Assembly (NCBI GenBank): GCA_963920705.1
Contig: OY987227.1
Location: 8,101,602 to 8,165,601, forward strand
Length of the DNA: 64,000 nt
Direction: 5' to 3'
DNA from: Odiellus spinosus
Lineage: Eukaryota; Arthropoda; Arachnida; Opiliones; Phalangiidae
Shown: positions 11,461 to 23,350 of the stretch, in pieces
How the letters are laid out: the number at the start of each line of letters is the position of its first letter
Position numbering within the stretch: the stretch's first letter is position 1
Notes under the pieces: model-generated
Told to the model about the DNA's origin: nothing
What the model saw: the letters and a program-made list of their open reading frames with translations, nothing else
Database searches by the model: none
Position numbers and translations under genes: made by a program

Positions 11461-13726
11461 AGTATATGATAAAACTAACAATATTATCCATAGGAATTTG
11501 AAAAAAAAAATATGGTGACAGCCACACTTTAACAATTACTTATAAAGTCTATGGTCACGTGATATCTAGATCAAATCCGTATTGTATCTCAGTATCAAAT
11601 CAATATTGCCACATATTGCGCAATCAAAATACCAGTATACAAAAAATAATAATAATACGAAAATGGCGAGGGTAGAAAACCCCAAAAACTGTATAATAAT
11701 AAAAGTGTTATAAGGCTAGTGGGGTGGGGGAGAGCGCGAGAGGTATAGGGGTATAGGGGAAAGGGGCTTACAAGTGTGAAAAGACAGAGCGAATGGGGGA
11801 AAGCCCCACACAATCCTCATAAGGAATTAATAGGTTTTCACTCAACATAGAGAAAGAGAGACGCCATATAGCCCAACACAAAGAAACCCGCAAAGCCGCC
11901 AAATATATGGAATATGAATAACCTATCTTAGAAAGGACCTAAAGATCCATCTGGAAAGAGGGTTTTTCATTGGAGATTCGAATCCTTTCCAAGGGTAAAA
12001 CTGAGGGGGAACCCGCAGCCATCAGATACACAGTAATATTATTTTTCCCTTCAGACATTCTTTATTTCTATGGAGACTTGATTGTCGTATTAATTACAGT
12101 TCATTCCAAAGCGCAAAAATTCAACAGAAAGATAAGGTTCGTATTGTTATTATAATATTACATTATTGCTTGGGTTTAAGGCAAAAAAAGAGATTTTTTA
12201 ATCAATTTTGATTGATAAAATATACTTTTAAAAATATTCGCGGTAAATCCAAGTTGAGAACTGGATTCGCTAAGCCTAATTCCGTTTTGAAGAAATGAAA
12301 TTAGCTTACAATTTGTATTTTTAAATGATATATAAAGTTATCCCCAAAATTTTACAATTTGACCTTTCAAAAAAGGCTAAAAAAGGGTTTTAATGTAACT
12401 TTAATAAACCTCATTTAAATCGGACTAAACCTCGATTAATTATGCCTCGTCTGAAAAGGATATAACGGACCTACCAATTTATTTTTGTAAGTAGAAACGC
12501 AGAAAAGCGAACGGTTTAAATTTAAATGAATAATTCGTTTAGGGATCCTTTACATAGGTGCAATTTAGGCTTATCTCTTGATATACATTACCGAACATTG
12601 GACAGCTTATATTTCGCAGACAATGTTAAAATATAATCCTTCTATTTTAAGCCTAACTTCCGTTGAACGATTGATTAAGAATAAAGATCGGTGTACAATT
12701 TTATTACAAAATTGGAGCTCTTTTATAATTTCCGGTTTATGTCCGTAACAGATTTTTAATTAATATAATATAACGCAGCTTCCAACAAACAGTGGGCGTT
12801 AAATTAAAACGTACCCCGGTATACTCAAATTTCATTGGAAAATATAAAGAATTTCATTTCGTATTAAATTTAAAAATTCTAGAACAATCGCTGGTCACGT
12901 GTTATTAAAGTTACGTAGTTTGACGTAGCCGTACACGTTCCTAGTATACAATTTATCAATCTATCAGTATAAATGCCCGCGTTACTCATAGTACCAAGAA
13001 AGAGAGAGACTCGAACAATTCTAAGGAAAAAGATGAGTATAAAATATTGCTTGGGAAAATTTCCCTTCGCGTGTCCGATCTGATATATACGGTATATATA
13101 TAACACTGATGTTGTATAAGGAATGAAGGAACCAGACGTAAATAGCCATCACGGACCGCGGTGAGGCTTGACCGGCTGCTGTATTGAAAACCAGCGTCAG
13201 AAAATTCCTCATGCCTTACATTATATCACGTTTCGCGGTCTTAGAAGAAACCTATAGTTTAAATATAAAAAGCTGTTTCATACGGGGATTTTGACCACTT
13301 CTAAGCTTATCACCGACTATACGACAGGTTGGAGAATAAAACCCTAGCTTATTGTATTAAAGCTTTACTCGGAGGGTTCCTAGAATGGATCAGAAGCGTG
13401 TATTGAAAAGTTTTTCCTATATAGATACAAGTTATTATAAGCATCGTGATACAGCGAGCACGCTTTTGGTTCAAAATCGGATCCGACAAGATTGTAACAT
13501 TAGAAGATTTCAGTTCGTATATATATTAAAGAAACCATCTCACCAAAACAACAGAAGACCTTTTAAGCTATTGAAACGCAACCACCCACGATTAAAGGAT
13601 AATAACAAAATAAAAAGGATAATTTGTAATTATTCAGAACTATTTATTTCGAACCAAAACTTAACTCCGTTTCTATAAGCCACGAAACTAGAACTATGGT
13701 AAACACGGGCATTTATTTATCGAATT
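11461..13726. other. No gene seen
   Basis: AT-rich DNA. A copy of the ATTCGCTAAGCCTAAT word lies near 12265. A 97-codon frame at 13385-13678 (plus) is basic and has no domain that I recognise. I regard it as chance. Confidence 0.5.
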
Positions 13727-14556
13727 GAAACGGTAAAATCAAACCGATATTCAAATCGACAGGAATCGCTTTATAAATCGATTTATCGTAGCTTCATCTA
13801 TCGATTGTTGAAACCGAATCGGTACGAAACTGGTTCTCGAAGCAGTTTCGAGAAATCGAATCAAATCGATTCGCGAAAAGACGGTTTCCCGTTCACACGA
13901 CCAAAGAAAAACGTTTTGAAACGGTTTAAATCGATTCCAAGGTCTAGTATGAACGCAGCTATTATCTTTATAAAACGATTTATCGTAGCTTCATCTATCG
14001 ATTGTTGAAACCGAATCGTTACGAAACTAGTTCCCGAAGCAGTTTCGAGAAATCGAATCAAATCGATTCGCGAAAAGACGGTTTCCCGTTCACACGACCA
14101 AAGAAAAACGTTTTGAAACGGTTTAAATCGATTCCAAGGTCTAGAATGAACGCAGCTATTATCTTTATAAATCGATTTATCGTAGCTTCATCTATCGATT
14201 GTTGAAACCGAATCGTTACGAAACTAGTTCCCGAAGCAGTTTCGAGAAATCGAATCAAATCGATTCGCGAAAAGACGGTTTCCCGTTCACACGACCAAAG
14301 AAAAACGTTTTGAAACGGTTTAAATCGATTCCAAGGTCTAGAATGAACGCAGCTATTATCTTTATAAATCGATTTATCGTAGCTTCATCTATCGATTGTT
14401 GAAACCGAATCGTTACGAAACTAGTTCCCGAAGCAGTTTCGAGAAATCGAATCAAATCGATTCGCGAAAAGACGGTTTCCCGTTCACACGACTCCAGCGA
14501 AACGTTTTGAAACGGTTTAAATCGATTCCAATGCCTAATATGAACGCGGCTATATG
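13727..14556 (-). repeat. 197-bp tandem array grown inside a family F MITE, 4 copies
   Basis: Units starting near 13804, 14001, 14198 and 14395 repeat at exactly 197 bp. The left flank has the normal left part of a family F element (TTGAAACGGTAAAA and CCGATATTCAAATCG). The last unit ends with the normal right part (ACTCCAGCGAAACG and a final ATGAACGCGGCT). The internal units share derived changes (CCAAAGAAAAACG and CAAGGTCTAG) that the outer end lacks. This pattern means one element amplified its middle; four separate insertions would not produce it. Short frames in both directions repeat with the unit and are not genes. Confidence 0.92.
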
Positions 14557-15601
14557 AATATATTGAAAATTGATTAAAGATAATTAAAAAATTAATCATG
14601 GAAATAAAATGAGGTATGGAATTAAAATCAAACTGCCCTATGAATTAATTCAATTCTAATAAAATACGAATTTGTATACGAGATACAACTGAAACTAAAT
14701 TCTCTCTAGCTCGTTTATATAATAGGAAAAGCGTTATTTGATCAACAAGTTCCAATTTGAAAAGTAGGGTCGCGAGTAACTCGATCGGGAGAGTTTCGTA
14801 TAACCAGAGATATTAAATCATTTTTAATAATTTGACACGAGCTGGTTTGAATTTAAATTTAAGGTTTATATTGCTATTTTGAACCACTCCTGTACTAGTG
14901 TTTCAGCCGTAAAACTTCGGTGTTCAAAGGAGAGCCGACAACCAGGGGATAACGTTCGAAAATTGAAATTCACTAGAATGTTAATTAATATTTTAATTCA
15001 GCGTATGTAGGGAGACCAATATCCCCGAAAATTATTCCTAGTAAGCGGAAATCAATCAAACCTTTGTTTTATTTGAATAAGGAATATTTAAATTAAGCGA
15101 AATAAATAATAAAATGGAATGTATTCATAATTGATCACATTTTAAAAAACAGGAAAATATATTCTAATTTGTAAATTTAGAAGTGTATCGTAGTAAATTA
15201 AATTGGTAACCGAAATCAGTGTTTTAATTAAACGAAATAATTAAATTTAATCTTTATAACTGGAATTTTGGATAAAAACCGATAGAAAATTTCTATATTA
15301 TTCTAGTTTCGAAGTGTCTCGTCGTAATTATCTTATGCCCAATGTTTGTTCTTATTTGTCAAAGACAAATCAACAAGAATCGAAGTGTCACTTAATTTGT
15401 TATGTAGTGACCAGATTACCTTATACCCCAAGCTGAAATAAGTCCATTGCTTAATTAATTTAAAAATAAAAACTTATTGTATACTTAGGCTAAATAAATA
15501 ATAAAAATTAATCTTCATGTAGTTAAATTTTTGATAAATACCTATTTTTTAATTCAAATAAAATTTTACCTCAGCACGTGTATCGTGGGTATTTTATTAA
15601 G
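14557..15601. other. No gene seen
   Basis: Very AT-rich DNA with no repeat partner or coding signal that I can support. Confidence 0.5.
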
Positions 15602-15772
15602 TAGAGATCGGGGTTTGAACAAGATTATCCACAAATATTTGGTTAATCAGTTAATCATAAAAAAATAATCGGTTAATTACATTGCATTTATCATAGACTT
15701 TCCGTGAATAATCTCAAAATATGAATAAAGATAAAACAAACGGAAATTATCTTATCCAAACCCCGACCTCTA
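15602..15772. mobile_element. 171-bp MITE with CGGGGTTTG inverted ends
   Basis: The left end TAGAGATCGGGGTTTGAACA and the reverse complement of the right end TAGAGGTCGGGGTTTGGATA match over about 28 bp with few differences. Both ends start with TA, consistent with a TA target site (Tc1/mariner-like), but one copy cannot prove that. There is no coding capacity. The centre is A/T-rich with GGTTAAT repeats. Confidence 0.75.
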
Positions 15773-16286
15773 TTATTAAGACCAAGTTGGGGCTTCTGAC
15801 TTGGCTCATTTTCGGTAGCAGATTCGATAAAAAAAATTATTTGTTACCCTCCATTATTCCATTTCCTTATTTAATATAATATACAAAAACGGTAACTTAG
15901 TAACAAAGTCATACCTTCAGACATATATTCCCATATCCAAAGATAAAATAACATAATCCAGGCGATACGCGAGTGCAGATACCACGCGTCATTGAAAAAA
16001 AATACTAGTATATAGATTAAGATGAATAAATATGAGATGGATGGTCTCTATATAATATGTTATATATGTATATCGAGTCTGGTAGGGCTAGAATGATTTT
16101 AGGCTAATATAAATCTATCGGAGAATGGTCGTACAGACTTATTATTCCCTCCTTCGAGTAATGGGTAAACATTATCAGAAATACTCTCTATTAGAAGCCC
16201 AAGACACGCTTCAACTATATACATATATCCTAGTCTAGTTTTACTTGACAGCGCGCTCAAAACTATACGATACTCGGTATTTATAT
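15773..16286. other. No gene seen
   Basis: AT-rich, with TATATAT words around 16050-16075. No coding or repeat signal. Confidence 0.5.
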
Positions 16287-16679
16287 TATCAAAAGTCTAT
16301 CGATTTATTCCATAAAAGTAAACAACGCCACGTAGCTTAATTCTATCAGCAAAGGTTCCGGTAAATGTACCGGCAGACTCTGATTCGAGACACTCTAGTG
16401 GCCGCATTCGGTGTAAATAGTGAACAGAGGAAGCGCCCCTCTTTGGAGAAATTCCGGAGTTGGGAGGGAAAATATTATAGCCAAAGGCGGCCCGCCTAAA
16501 TTCCGTCCATCTCTCCAGACTCAAAATATCTAGGAGGAGTCTAAATCACTCGAGACAGACAGGGGTGATGACTTTTTTTGTCTATTTTTAAGTGATGGGC
16601 TATGACGTAAAACTAGGCCTTTGTAGATAGCTACGGGGTGTTGTTTACTTTTATGAAATAAAGTGATGGACTTTTGATA
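16287..16679. mobile_element. Family D MITE, complete copy (~393 bp)
   Basis: The terminal inverted repeats start TATCAAAAGTC(T/C)ATC and continue through CATAAAAGTAAACAAC to GTAGCT. The core is clearly GC-richer than its surroundings and holds conserved words shared with other copies: CTGATTCGAGACACTCTAG, GTAAATAGTGAAC, GGCCCGCCTAAATTCCGT, AAATCACTCGAGA and GATGACTTTTTT. Other copies are at 18791-19150 (inverted), 36395-36760 and 50058-50430, with fragments at 44945-45027 and 55107-55150. Short frames within it (for example 16297-16524, minus) are not conserved in length between copies. Confidence 0.88.
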
Positions 16680-17382
16680 GTATTCGTTGACTTAGAGACT
16701 TCATATTCAATGCAATAAGGATTTAACCCTGCTGCAAACGGACAATATAGCTTCCTTTAGAGAATACTCGAATACTCCCATACTTGAAATTGACCTTTAA
16801 AACTACTTTTAATCGTATCGTGTTTCATATTACGTATACATCCGCCACAGTATACGGCTTTTCTGCAAACTTCGATCGATCATAGTATATATTTCGGTTG
16901 AGTTTCACTTTCAATCGAATGTGAAGGCGGATTCCGTTATTTTTCAATGACACTTAGTTTAAGATAGGAATTAGCTTCGAGTAACGCTACAAAATTAGGT
17001 TGATAAAAAACTTAAAACGAGAACCCTCTTCATTTTATTTATACTCTCGTCGCGTTATCGACCTATCTGGCGATTTTAAGTGGAAAAGTCCACCAATTTT
17101 TCTTTTCTCAGACCCTAATATCATTTCTATCAGATTTAGATTGTACTAAAGGTCAAGGGGGGGGGGGGGTAATAATATTTCAAAGGGGTATGCGATTCCG
17201 TTACGTTATAGGTTTAATAGTGATACGAGTTTAGGTTGAAAAATACATTTGAATTGATTTATTAATGGAAGCAAATAATATTATAATTAGCTTTATAATT
17301 GGTATCAATTAATATTGAAATAAAATTGTAAAGATTCACTGTTAAAATGAACCGTTTTCTATTAGAAAACTGGGTCTTCTAA
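16680..17382. other. No gene seen; contains poly(G)
   Basis: A run of 13 G lies at 17157-17169. Nothing else is recognisable. Confidence 0.55.
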
Positions 17383-17733
17383 GTATATTCAGAAGCCGAT
17401 GAAACCCTCCTTTGAAGTCTACTACTCTAATGTTCGATATAGCGCTCCTTTCTGTATGGGTAAAATTCCCAATTTTACGAGATCGGAGGGGTCCTACTTC
17501 ATATCCCCTGCCTACGCAAAATTGGAAATTCTCTCTCTCCACAAACGACGACGTTTTTTTGACGAACTCCAAGGCTGCTAGAGATATTCGCTCGACGAAC
17601 TCTAGCTCCGAAAATATCTACCGTTAGGAGGCGTACGAATAGCTATTTTTGAAACTAACCCATACAGAGAGGGGTAGACAAGGCCCGGGAGTAATAGACT
17701 TCAAAGGAGGGTTTCATCGGCTTCTGGTATATT
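17383..17733. mobile_element. Family G MITE with exact 7-bp target duplication
   Basis: The element proper is 17390-17726. It begins CAGAAGCCGATGAAACCCTC and ends with the exact complement, with a perfect match of about 30 bp that continues imperfectly through CTGTATGGGT. It is flanked by GTATATT at 17383-17389 and 17727-17733. A 7-bp duplication with CAG-type ends is close to, but not the same as, the 8-bp duplications of the hAT and P groups. The element at 25101-25508 has the same kind of ends and spacing. Three overlapping short frames inside it are not supported as genes. Confidence 0.9.
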
Positions 17734-18212
17734 TCAATCCATTTGAAGATTGATAATAAATATGGGATACTTTCCTCTTAGTCCGCTCTCTGGTTTCATA
17801 TTTGCTATTCTAATGTTTGCTGTTTTATCAAACTCGCAATTTTCTTTTATTAGAAGTTGACAATATTTTATACAAATAACGCCAAAGTTTTTTTATTTAA
17901 TATCTGATTTTTCCTCTGTATAGAATATATATCTATAAGTTCATTGACTTATGACGGATTGGTTTTTGGAGGGGAAAGTTCAAGGGGGTTTTTGGAGGGA
18001 GGGTTTTCTTTATAAAGGGGGTAAGGGTATCCGCCATTATTAGCTTCCTTGATTTTGATCAATTGATTTCGGATGTCGAGAAGCTTTTTAGCTTAACCGT
18101 TATTTTTATTTGTATTCTAGCGGGCGATCAAACTTTTAGTTTGAAAAAAAATATTTGTGTTTTTAGGAAATAAATCAAAATTTTGCTGAGATATTTTTAC
18201 ATATTACGTTAT
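17734..18212. other. No gene seen
   Basis: AT-rich, with G-rich words (GGGGGTTTTTGGAGGGAGGG) near 17984-18003. Confidence 0.5.
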
Positions 18213-18528
18213 TTAAAGGTATAATGAAATATCTCAAATTCCTTAGCGTTAAAATTATCTTATTTCACTAGCAAATATTTTTACAATCTAATACGAAGTT
18301 ATCTAAGACTAATTTTGAATTCATCTTGAAGCGTGTTTGCTGATTGGGCAGAGCTACCCCGCATGCCGGTAAAGATATCAATATCCCAATGAATTCGAGT
18401 TAAGCCTACTTCCAAGTATAAAGAGTAAACATTCATTTCTAACTTAATTTTTTCTTGGAATTATAGATTAATTTTAACGATATGAATCAATATAAAATTA
18501 CTCGTTCTAGAACTTCATTCTCTCTTAA
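18213..18528. mobile_element. Family B MITE, diverged copy
   Basis: The element is bounded by TTAA at 18213 and 18525. The left end AAAGGTATAATGAA pairs with the right end TTCATTCTCTCTTAA. The right half repeats the family B layout, with GAATTCGAGTTAAGCCTA then AACGATATGAATC. The core is diverged. Confidence 0.65.
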
Positions 18529-18633
18529 AAATAACAATATTTATAACGGAATTCGGATATAACGAACATATTTTTAAAACTCAAATTCGTTACCGTCTAA
18601 AAATAAAATATTCACTCGCTGGGACCATTTCTT

Positions 18634-18712
18634 GTTAGTTCTTTCGGTACGCACTATTTTGGCCGTTAGAGGACGCTAATCAACGCTAGGTTTTGTTATT
18701 CATATTTATCTA
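18634..18712 (+). repeat. Family E repeat fragment
   Basis: It shares GTTAGTT, GCCGTTAGAGGACGC, AGGTTTTGTTATTCAT and TTTATCT with 36861-37085, 43998-44096, 46325-46425 and 56858-57085. Confidence 0.75.
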
Positions 18713-18790
18713 TTAAGTTAAAATGCTCTCTTTCTGGGACTGTAGGTTTATAAGGGTAATTTTAACAGAAAAGCATTAGTAACTCTGTAA

Positions 18791-19150
18791 TATCGAAAGT
18801 CTATTAATATTTTCAGCAAAGGGCCAGTTTTACGTCATAGCCCATTACTTAAAACTAGTCATAAAAGTTATCACCCCTGTCTGGCTCGAGTGATTTGGAC
18901 TCTTCCTCGATATTTTGAATCAGGAGAGATAGACGGAATTTAGGCGGGCCACGCTTGCCTATACTGTCTTCCCCCAACTCTAGAATTGCTCCCAAGAGTG
19001 GCGCTTCTTCCGTTCATTATTTACACGACGACCTCGGCCGCTAGAGTGTCTAGAATCAGAATCTGCTGGTACATTTACCCGGACCTTCGCTGATAGTATT
19101 AAGCTACTGTTTTTTACTTTTATGGAATAAAGTGATATACTTTTGGCAAT
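18791..19150 (-). mobile_element. Family D MITE, inverted copy
   Basis: The sequence is the inverse of 16287-16679. In order it holds TACGTCATAGCCCAT, GAGTGATTTGGACTCTTCC, ACGGAATTTAGGCGGGCC, AGTGGCGCTTC, TATTTACACG, CTAGAGTGTCT and TTTTATGGAATAAAGTGATA. The ends TATCGAAAGTCTAT and ATACTTTTGGCAATA are degraded versions of the family end. Confidence 0.85.
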
Positions 19151-22100
19151 ATTTTAAAAATACCATTTCCATCTTCCCTTGAAAATCGTCTATATACACG
19201 CGACTTCCGGAAACCGTTAAGCTCTATTGCCATAGAAAATGGGTCGAGGAGAGAAATAGAACAACGTTCCCTGATGATAGATTCGTACATATTAAAGCCT
19301 ATCTCTCTCTCTCTCTAAGGGGAGAAAATAGCCAGCCATGATCCGAGATGGCCAAGGAAAAAAAGTTCTTTTGGGTTGCGTATTTAGAGAAGCGATGAAG
19401 AAGATGGCGGGAGAGAACATCAGCTTTGCTGCGTGCCGAGGTAATGTTACGTATAAAAAGATGACCGGCACAAAGATGGAGAATCAAAAGAGAGAGAGGG
19501 GGGGATGGTAGAAGAGAAAGAGGAGGAAAATGGATATTTTCACATACGCCTCTTTTTCCAAAATAAGCATCACCAGAGAAAAAACAAGAGGGCGTGAGAG
19601 TGACTAAAACTAAAGGTATAAGGAAATGAAAATTCCAGAATTAAGAATCAATAGTTAAAGTTTTAAAATTATATTTAAGCAGCAAAATAAATTACTTTCA
19701 AACCTAAAAATCATCTAGATAAAATTTCACTTAATAATATTCAACCGTTTTTCAGTAAAAAGTATTTTAAATTCGGGTTTTTTCGACAGAAATTTAAATT
19801 TTCAATAAATCGTCAAATTCTAAGACCTATTTCAAATCGATCAAATTTCGCGGAGCTTTTAATTTATATTATTCTTGATTTTTAGCATTTTGTGCGTAGA
19901 AAACGTATTTTAAATGTACTGAAACTACATGAAAATGGAGTTAAATGTTTTTTGGGAAAACATCTTTAAATTTTTTTCTGTTCTATTTTCGGTATAAAAT
20001 ATGTTTTTATTTCGTATTTAATTGCGTATTACCATTAAAGCAAGTTAAAAAATTAGAGACGTACGGTATACAGCACTAATTATCAATTACGAAATTATTT
20101 TTTTATGAAAAAGATGACTGCGGAAAATAGTAACCGAAATATAACCAAAACCATTAAATTAAAACGAGCTCTTCTTCAACACGAATATAATATAATTTAA
20201 GTCTATCTAAAATTCTAGTTAAAGTCTACGTAAAGCTTCAGATTTGACAATTGAAAATTATATTAAATCGTAAAAGATATTTTACGATATCATAAACTTA
20301 AACTTTGGGATTCGAAATGATTTAGAATCATTTCACTCACACTTTTGCCTAAAGTTATAAGAATTTCTCTCGGATCTTAAGAAACTAAAGAAACGAGCGA
20401 AACTCCTACGGGTTTCATCGGTTTTAGGGGCGCGCTATGCAATGAAACTTCCGTATACAGTTAGGTTCTATATATAGATAGGCCTTGGAAATATATATAA
20501 TACACGAAGGTATAAGTACTGGCGTTTGACTCGGGGAATTTCCGGCCCTAGAGAACATAAAGAGAAAGAAGATATCTAGAAAACAGAATAGGGGAAGGGG
20601 GGAAGTATACGCCAGATTTGCGATGGCATTTTTACGCTCTCGCTTTCTCTTTTATTTTGGCCCGCCTAGCTGGGAAAGAGGGGTTGGTTGGGGGGCTTCG
20701 GCCCCGCCAAAATACTCAACAGCTACTCCTCAAATAAGTGAAGGCCCCGATTTTCCGTAATGCCATCTTTCCCGCCTCGTATATTCAATTTCCTCTTCAA
20801 CTGGCCGCGCGTACGAAGCTATACGAGGCTTAACAAACGAGTAATGGAAAAAATAGAGATAACTCGTAACCTAAGTTTGTTCGAGGTATCAAAATCAAGA
20901 TGAAAAAAATTAAATTTCTTTATATTTTATTACGAATCGAACAACACTGTTAGCAAAAACGTTATCCTTTACTATACCAGCGTAATTGTAGATAGTTATT
21001 AAATCTAACCAATATTAACTATCGGTTAATTAATTAAATTTCAAATGGATGACGCAAAAGAATTTGATTATTTATAACGGTTTTTAAGGTGAAAAAGTGA
21101 CTATTTCTTATAGAGGGCGATGACAATTTCACTCGTCATGCCTTTCTATTTTATGTAGGAGCTTAGGATAGCCTTTCTATTCAGTGACAAGTGAAACGAT
21201 ATAGGCGTATATTACGGAATAGGGGAAGCTAGCTTTACCTTATAACCGAAACGTTCTCTTTATTGTCGCCACTTCCCGAGCTCTTATTCTCTCTTTCTCC
21301 CGCGCTTCTTGAATTTACTGGAAGAGGCAGTCTGATGGGCTCCAAAACTATATACTTTGTACGCGTGAAAAAGCCGAATTGATTGGAAAGGTTCGGCTGA
21401 GTGGATAGATCTACCACGCTTTCTCAGCTTCCCCTAATATTTCTATATTCAATATTATTTCTTATTGGTTGAACGGAATATATAAAGGGACACGCGCTCT
21501 ATAATCACGACCAATTCGCGTTTTCAGCGCGTGCAAACCTAATGGACTATCTTCTATCAAAGATTCAGAATCTATAGAAATAGAATGAAGGTCTGCTTTT
21601 GCACGCGATGTTAACGAAAAATGATTCGATATATATTATATAGAATGAAGCGCGAGCCCAAAAACGCGGGAATAAATGGCGGGAAAATACGAGAGTTTAG
21701 TTCGCATTATTTATCCCGCCAAATTTTCATTGAAGTTATCGAATAAGCCAATTTTGTAGATTTCATACTAATAGACTAAATTAAATTTAAAATACTAATA
21801 AGGTTAAATATTTAAAATGTTTCATCGAAAGCCGCAACATCTTCGTTAGCATCTCAAAAATGGAGTAGCAATCCCTATACTATATCGGATTACGTTTCCT
21901 GACTCGAGAGCCCGAAATAAGAGGATTAAAACTTGTCTATAATCCTTAAATGGAAACGTTTACAAAAATATCCGGAGGTTACTAGGATGCCTGAAGATTT
22001 TAAAGGAGTCAATCCCCTTCATAATACCGGAGACGAAAAATTCCGCCCTGTTACTTTTCCAAGAAGCACTCTATTTGTACCAAACACTGAGGAAATCCTC

Positions 22101-22205
22101 TTAGTCAGAATATCCCGCGCTTTTCTTCAAAAAGAGCTTATTTACCCTTTGATTAGGAATAGTTTCACCAGAAACTTATCTTCGTATCTTTTCTGTCCAG
22201 TGTTT
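19151..22205. other. No gene seen; purine-rich and E2F-like patches
   Basis: A (TC)n run lies at 19303-19315, a GA/GGGG-rich purine tract at about 19488-19532, and a GC-richer patch at 20590-20830. E2F-like GGCGGGAAAA (about 21678) and TCCCGCCAAA (about 21715) face each other around 21700. No exon structure is evident. Confidence 0.5.
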
Positions 22206-22299
22206 TAGTGTTTTTCGAACGGTTTAAAAAAAACTTGGGAGTGTTTTGAACCGTTTTGAAAAATACCTAAAGTGTTTCGAACAATTTTGAAAAATACCT
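22206..22299 (+). repeat. 31-bp array, degenerate left part (~3 copies)
   Basis: Diverged copies of the unit GTGTTTCGAAC..TTTTGAAAAATACCT lead up to the inserted MITE at 22304. Their divergence fits the usual pattern of older copies at array edges. Confidence 0.85.
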
Positions 22300-22303
22300 T
22301 AAA

Positions 22304-22483
22304 GCCGCGTTCACACTAGAGACTTTGAAACCGTTTTTAAACGACTTGGAATGGTCAAATTGTAAAATTTTGCGGTAAATTCGAGAGATATTTGGTCAAG
22401 AAATAAGGTTGATATCTTCGAAAATCAAATTTAATATTATAATGGTTTAAAAAAGGTTTCAAAGTACCTAGTGTGAACGTAGG
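22304..22483. mobile_element. 180-bp MITE inserted in the 31-bp array
   Basis: The inverted ends GCCGCGTTCACACTAG and CTAGTGTGAACGTAGG continue through ACTTTGAAACC. TAAA is present on both sides (22300-22303 and 22484-22487). Array sequence resumes directly after it with AAAGTGTTTCGAA, so this is an insertion into an existing array. The ends resemble those of family F. Confidence 0.9.
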
Positions 22484-23350
22484 TAAAGTGTTTCGAACCT
22501 TTTTTTTTTAAACCTGGAGTGTTTCGAAGAGTTTTGAAAAATACCTCAAGTGTTTCGAACAGTTTTGAAAAATACCTCAAGTGTTTCGAGCAGTTTTGAA
22601 AAATACCTCAAGTGTTTCGAACAGTTTTGAAAAATACCTCAAGTGTTTCGAACAGTTTTGAAAAATACCTCAAGTGTTTCGAAAAGTTTTGAAAAATACC
22701 TCAAGTGTTTCGAACAGTTTTGAAAAATACCTCAAGTGTTTCGAACAGTTTTGAAAAATACCTCAAGTGTTTCGAAAAGTTTTGAAAAATACCTCAAGTG
22801 TTTCGAACAGTTTTGAAAAATACCTCAAGTGTTTCGAACAATTTTGAAAAATACCTCAAGTGTTTCGAACAGTTTTGAAAAATACCTCAAGTGTTTCGAG
22901 CAGTTTTGAAAAATACCTCAAGCGTTTCGAACAGTTTTGAAAAATACCTCAAGTGTTTCGAACAGTTTTGAAAAATACCTCAAGTGTTTCGAAAAGTTTT
23001 GAAAAATACCTCAAGTGTTTCGAACAGTTTTGAAAAATACCTCAAGTGTTTCGAACAGTTTTGAAAAATACCTCAAGTGTTTCGAAAAGTTTTGAAAAAT
23101 ACCTCAAGTGTTTCGAACAGTTTTGAAAAATACCTCAAGTGTTTCGAAAAGTTTTGAAAAATACCTCAAGTGTTTCGAACAGTTTTGAAAAATACCTCAA
23201 GTGTTTCGAACAATTTTGAAAAATACCTCAAGTGTTTCGAACAGTTTTGAAAAATACCTCAAGTGTTTCGAACAGTTTTGAAAAATACCTCAAGTGTATT
23301 CGAACAATTTTGAAAAATAACCCAAGTGTATTCGAGTGTCAAGAAGTGTT
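22484..23350 (+). repeat. 31-bp minisatellite, ~27 copies, higher-order pattern
   Basis: The unit is CTCAAGTGTTTCGAACAG followed by TTTTGAAAAATAC. Variants GAGCAG, AAAAG and AACAAT at one position recur in the same order 310 bp apart (GAGCAG near 22589 and near 22899). A block of ten units was therefore duplicated as a whole, with two more units gained in the second block. The right edge decays into GTGTATTCGA units. Confidence 0.96.

Noticed and set aside
11968-11990. B-box-like GATTCGAATCC
   Set aside because: No matching A box or cloverleaf could be drawn.
13805-14599. Repeated 66-114 codon frames on both strands
   Set aside because: They recur with the 197-bp unit and are products of the repeat. 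Solo family F copies do not keep the frame.
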